DNA of 64,000 bases, from NCBI GenBank assembly GCA_021018815.1, contig JAITYX010000066.1, positions 3,384,001-3,448,000 of the forward strand. The letters run 5' to 3'. Source of the stretch: Talinum fruticosum. Taxonomy: Eukaryota; Streptophyta; Magnoliopsida; Caryophyllales; Talinaceae. The position numbers and the translations under genes were made by a program. Positions 61,180 through 64,000 of the stretch are shown in pieces; the first letter of the stretch is position 1; each line of letters begins with the position of its first letter. The notes below the pieces were generated by a model. That model searched no databases. It was given only the letters and a program-made list of their open reading frames with translations, and was not told the DNA's origin.

Positions 61180-64000
61180 GCATTAATTATTCCAAGTTCA
61201 TTCCTAATAAAGCAAAACTAATCCTCACTAAGAGGCTTAGTGAAGATATCGACTAATTGAAATTTAGTAGGAATAAATTCAAGTTCAATACTACCTTTCT
61301 CATAATGGTCTCTCGGAAAATGATACCTGACCTCAATATGCTTTGTCTTTAAGTGCTTGAACTAGATTCTTAGTGATGTTTATTGTACTTTGATTGTCAC
61401 ACTTGATTAGGATATATGTGAATGATAATCCAAGATCCTTCAAATGCTTGCTTGATCCGAGAGAATTTGAGCACAGCAAGCTCCAGCTACAATGTACTCG
61501 GCCTCTTTGAGTGCCGGGAGATAAAGGATTGACCTAAAAATTAGCTTGCTCCTGATGTGCTCTTTCTATCAACCTTGTATCCGGCATAGTCAGCATCTAA
61601 GTGACCAATGAGAGTCGGTTCGAGTCCTTTGAGAACCATATACTAAGATTCCGAGTCCCCGCAAGATATTTAAAAATTCTCTTCACCGCAGCGAGATGTG
61701 ATTCTTTGGGATTAGCTTCAAATCCTGTACAAAGGTAGACACTGAACATGATAGCTGACCTATTAGATGTGAGATAAAGCAAGGATCTAATCATACCTCT
61801 ATAGAGTTTCGATTTACTGACTTTACCTTTCTCGTCTAAGTCCAGTTTCAAACTGTTACTCATACGTATTGTTGCATGCTTCACATCTTGTAACTTGTAT
61901 TTCTTCAATAGCTCCTTAGTGTACTTAGATTGATGGACATAGATGTTATCCTTGTCTTGTTTGATTTGCAAACTAAGAAAGAAATTGAGTTCTCTCATCA
62001 TACTCATTTGGAACTCATGTCTCATCAACTCGGAAAAATCCTGGCATAGAGTTTCATTAGTAGCTCCAAAAATGATATCATCAACATAAATCGAATGATA
62101 AGAAAATCATTTCCCTTGGTTTTTATGAAAAGAGTTTTGTCAATATGACCTCTTTTGAAATCATTTTCAACCAATAAACTACTTAATCTTTCATACCAAG
62201 CTCTGGGAGCTTGTTTAAGACCATATAAAGCCTTTTGCAACTTGAAAACATGATTTGGAAATTCTGAGTTTTCAAATCTAGGGGGTTGCTCAACATAAAC
62301 CTCTTCTTGAATATAACCATTTAGAAATGCACATTTGACATCCATTTGATAAAGCTTGATGTTCATGCTAGATGCAAATGCTAAGAGAATTGTGATTGCC
62401 TCAATCCTAGCAATAGGTGCAAAGGTTTTCCCACAATCAATTCCCTCCTCTTGGTTATACCCCTGAGCAACCAATTTAGCCTTATTTCGACTACGAACCC
62501 TTCCTCAACCAATTTGTTCTTGAAAACTCATTTGGTTCCTATTATTGGGTGGTCAAAGGTCGTTTGGTCGAGTCTAGACTTGGTTTCTTTCAAATTAATT
62601 AAGCTCTTCTTGTATGGCCTCTACCCATTCAGGCTCTTCTTGTATGGCCTCTACCCATTCAGAAAATGCACACGGATTATGCGAAGAAGATTAAGTTTTT
62701 ACCCCACTGTTGATATCGAAAGTATGTTTTCGAGTGGGTGACTAGATGCATACTTGAAAGCACTACTCGTCCTCCGATTCACCAAGTTTGTTAGTTACAT
62801 AGGTTGATCTTCAGTTGGTTGTTCTTGTTGAGCCTCTACATTGGCTTGTTCTTCGACATTCCGAGCTGGCTCTTGAACTTGTTCATTCCGAGTCACGACA
62901 TTCGAGTAGGCTCGTTCCGAGCCGCCTCATTCCGAGTTGCCTCGGTTATTCTATTCGACTCTTTTTAGCTTAGCTTCAGCGATGTCATCTTCATCTTTGT
63001 TAAGCTTGAGATCTGAAAATGTGGATTCACTTATCCTGTCAAGATCAATCTCATAAGACAACGTCGATACTTTCTTCCACTTTATTAGTCCTTTTGTTAA
63101 AATTCGATAAGCTTTACTATGAGATGAGTAACCCGAAATATATCTTCATCCGATCTAACATCAAACTTAGTCGGATGTTCCTTACCATTGATATGCACAA
63201 AGCATTTAATCCGAATAGTCTGAAGTAGAAAATGTTGGGTTTCTTTCCCTTGTATAGCTCATAGGGTGTCTTCTTCAAGATGGGTCCGATGAGGTATCTA
63301 TTGAGTGTATAGTTTGTCTGTATTGACTGCCTCAGCCCGAAATAGTAGGGTGGATAATTTTTTAATCATCATAGTCTTTCCTATTTCTTCAAGAGTTTTG
63401 TTCTTTCTCTCTACTACTCCATTCTGTTGAGGAGTTCTTAGTGCGGAGAAGTTGTGGGAGATGTCATTCTTATGACGAAATCTGCAAATTCTAAGTAGTC
63501 GAACTCCCTTCCATGGTCGGTTTGAATCCTTCTAATCTGATTCTCGGACTCCGCTTCAATTTTCCCGCAAATCTTAATGGACTCTTTGAAGGCTTCACTC
63601 TTGTTCTTCAAAAACACACCCAGGTAAATCGTGAATAATCATCAACAATAACAAGTAAATATGATTTACCTCCTAGGCTTTTCAGAGGAATTTAACCACA
63701 CAAATCCATATGAACTAACTCAAACAATTTGGATGTAGACACAGTTTTGAGGGGTTTGAAAGATAATCTAACTTGCTTTCTTTTCGTGCATACTTCACAA
63801 ATTTTATCTTTCTTAAATGCACAGTTAGGTAAACCCCTAACCAATCCATGAGATGCAAGTTTCTTGATAGTATGCATGCTAATATGACCAAGTCTACGAT
63901 GCCAAGTCCATGAATCATCACTCAAAGATGCTTTTAAGCAAGATAAGTTCTGATTAGAATCTGAAAAAGGGATAGTATAAATGTTACCTAACCTCGGACT
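61180..64000 (-). pseudogene. Copia C pol (integrase, RT, RNase H), partial
   Basis: Gag-pre-integrase 'WTWHRRLGHISMHTIKKLAS' with an intact 'ICEVCTKRKQ' (63925-63770). Integrase about 63700-63020, frameshifted. RT '[20 protein letters not shown]', '[10 protein letters not shown]' and 'LKQAPRAWYERL' (62474-62190) is well kept, but one base is missing just before YVDD (about 62080), moving the catalytic motif out of frame. The frame resumes with 'FFLSLQIKQDKDNIYVHQSK' (about 61980). RNase H about 61600-61180. A 30-bp tandem duplication at 62603-62662 repeats ten codons ('EWVEAIQEEP'). The best-preserved pol in the window, but not functional. Confidence 0.85.

Larger units (their letters stand above)
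45720..64000 (-). mobile_element. Ty1/copia element C (same family as A), continues past the window
   Basis: 3' LTR 45720-47090, PPT at 47091, ORF3, RNase H, RT and integrase on the minus strand. The 5' part (protease, gag, 5' LTR) lies beyond 64000. It is inflated by a gypsy element (48179-56939) and a gypsy solo LTR (57746-60435), both inside ORF3. Confidence 0.88.

Overview
The window is repeat-dense nuclear DNA of a flowering plant. I find no intact protein-coding host gene, no rRNA or tRNA gene and no CRISPR or prokaryotic feature. Almost everything recognisable is transposable-element sequence: CACTA (En/Spm-type) DNA transposons, Ty1/copia and Ty3/gypsy LTR retrotransposons, and one LINE fragment. 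Much of it is inserted inside other elements. The species cannot be named from this sequence.

Layout. (1) Positions 1-9020: relic of an old CACTA-type element with a plus-strand Transposase_24-like gene. A younger CACTA element (743-5776, TSD TTT) sits in one of its introns. The younger element carries a minus-strand, intron-containing gene with a Transposase_24-like region, a WPK-motif domain and an Ulp1-like cysteine-protease domain. (2) Positions 9261-21716: a fragment of an LRR receptor-kinase-type gene is split by copia element A (9405-21569, TSD ATCCC, minus strand). A's 3' LTR is itself split by a solo LTR of the same family (9486-11075). (3) Position 22354: an orphan CACTA terminus, then a partial copia fragment B1 and a longer copia element B2 with its 5' LTR (to about 29622). 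(4) Positions 30370-43800: a degraded copia element (minus) apparently split by a gag-only copia derivative D (plus, 31214-42741). D holds a long solo LTR (32891-35731) and a truncated gypsy element (37657-about 41950). (5) Positions 43864-44700: a LINE reverse-transcriptase fragment. (6) Position 45720 to the window end: copia element C (minus, same family as A), interrupted by a complete gypsy element (48179-56939) with near-identical LTRs and by a reverse-oriented solo LTR of the same gypsy family (57746-60435, TSD TGTTT).

Function. The copia A/C family encodes gag, then protease, integrase, RT and RNase H, followed by an extra ORF downstream of pol. Every coding copy seen carries stops, frameshifts or altered catalytic residues, so none looks autonomous. 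The gypsy element has the most recent-looking LTRs but a scrambled pol, so it was probably mobilised in trans. No single undescribed system stands out. The best leads are the Ulp1-bearing CACTA gene, the post-pol ORF of the copia family, the retrotransposon-split LRR gene, and two sets of LTR stem-loops whose stems differ while pairing is kept.
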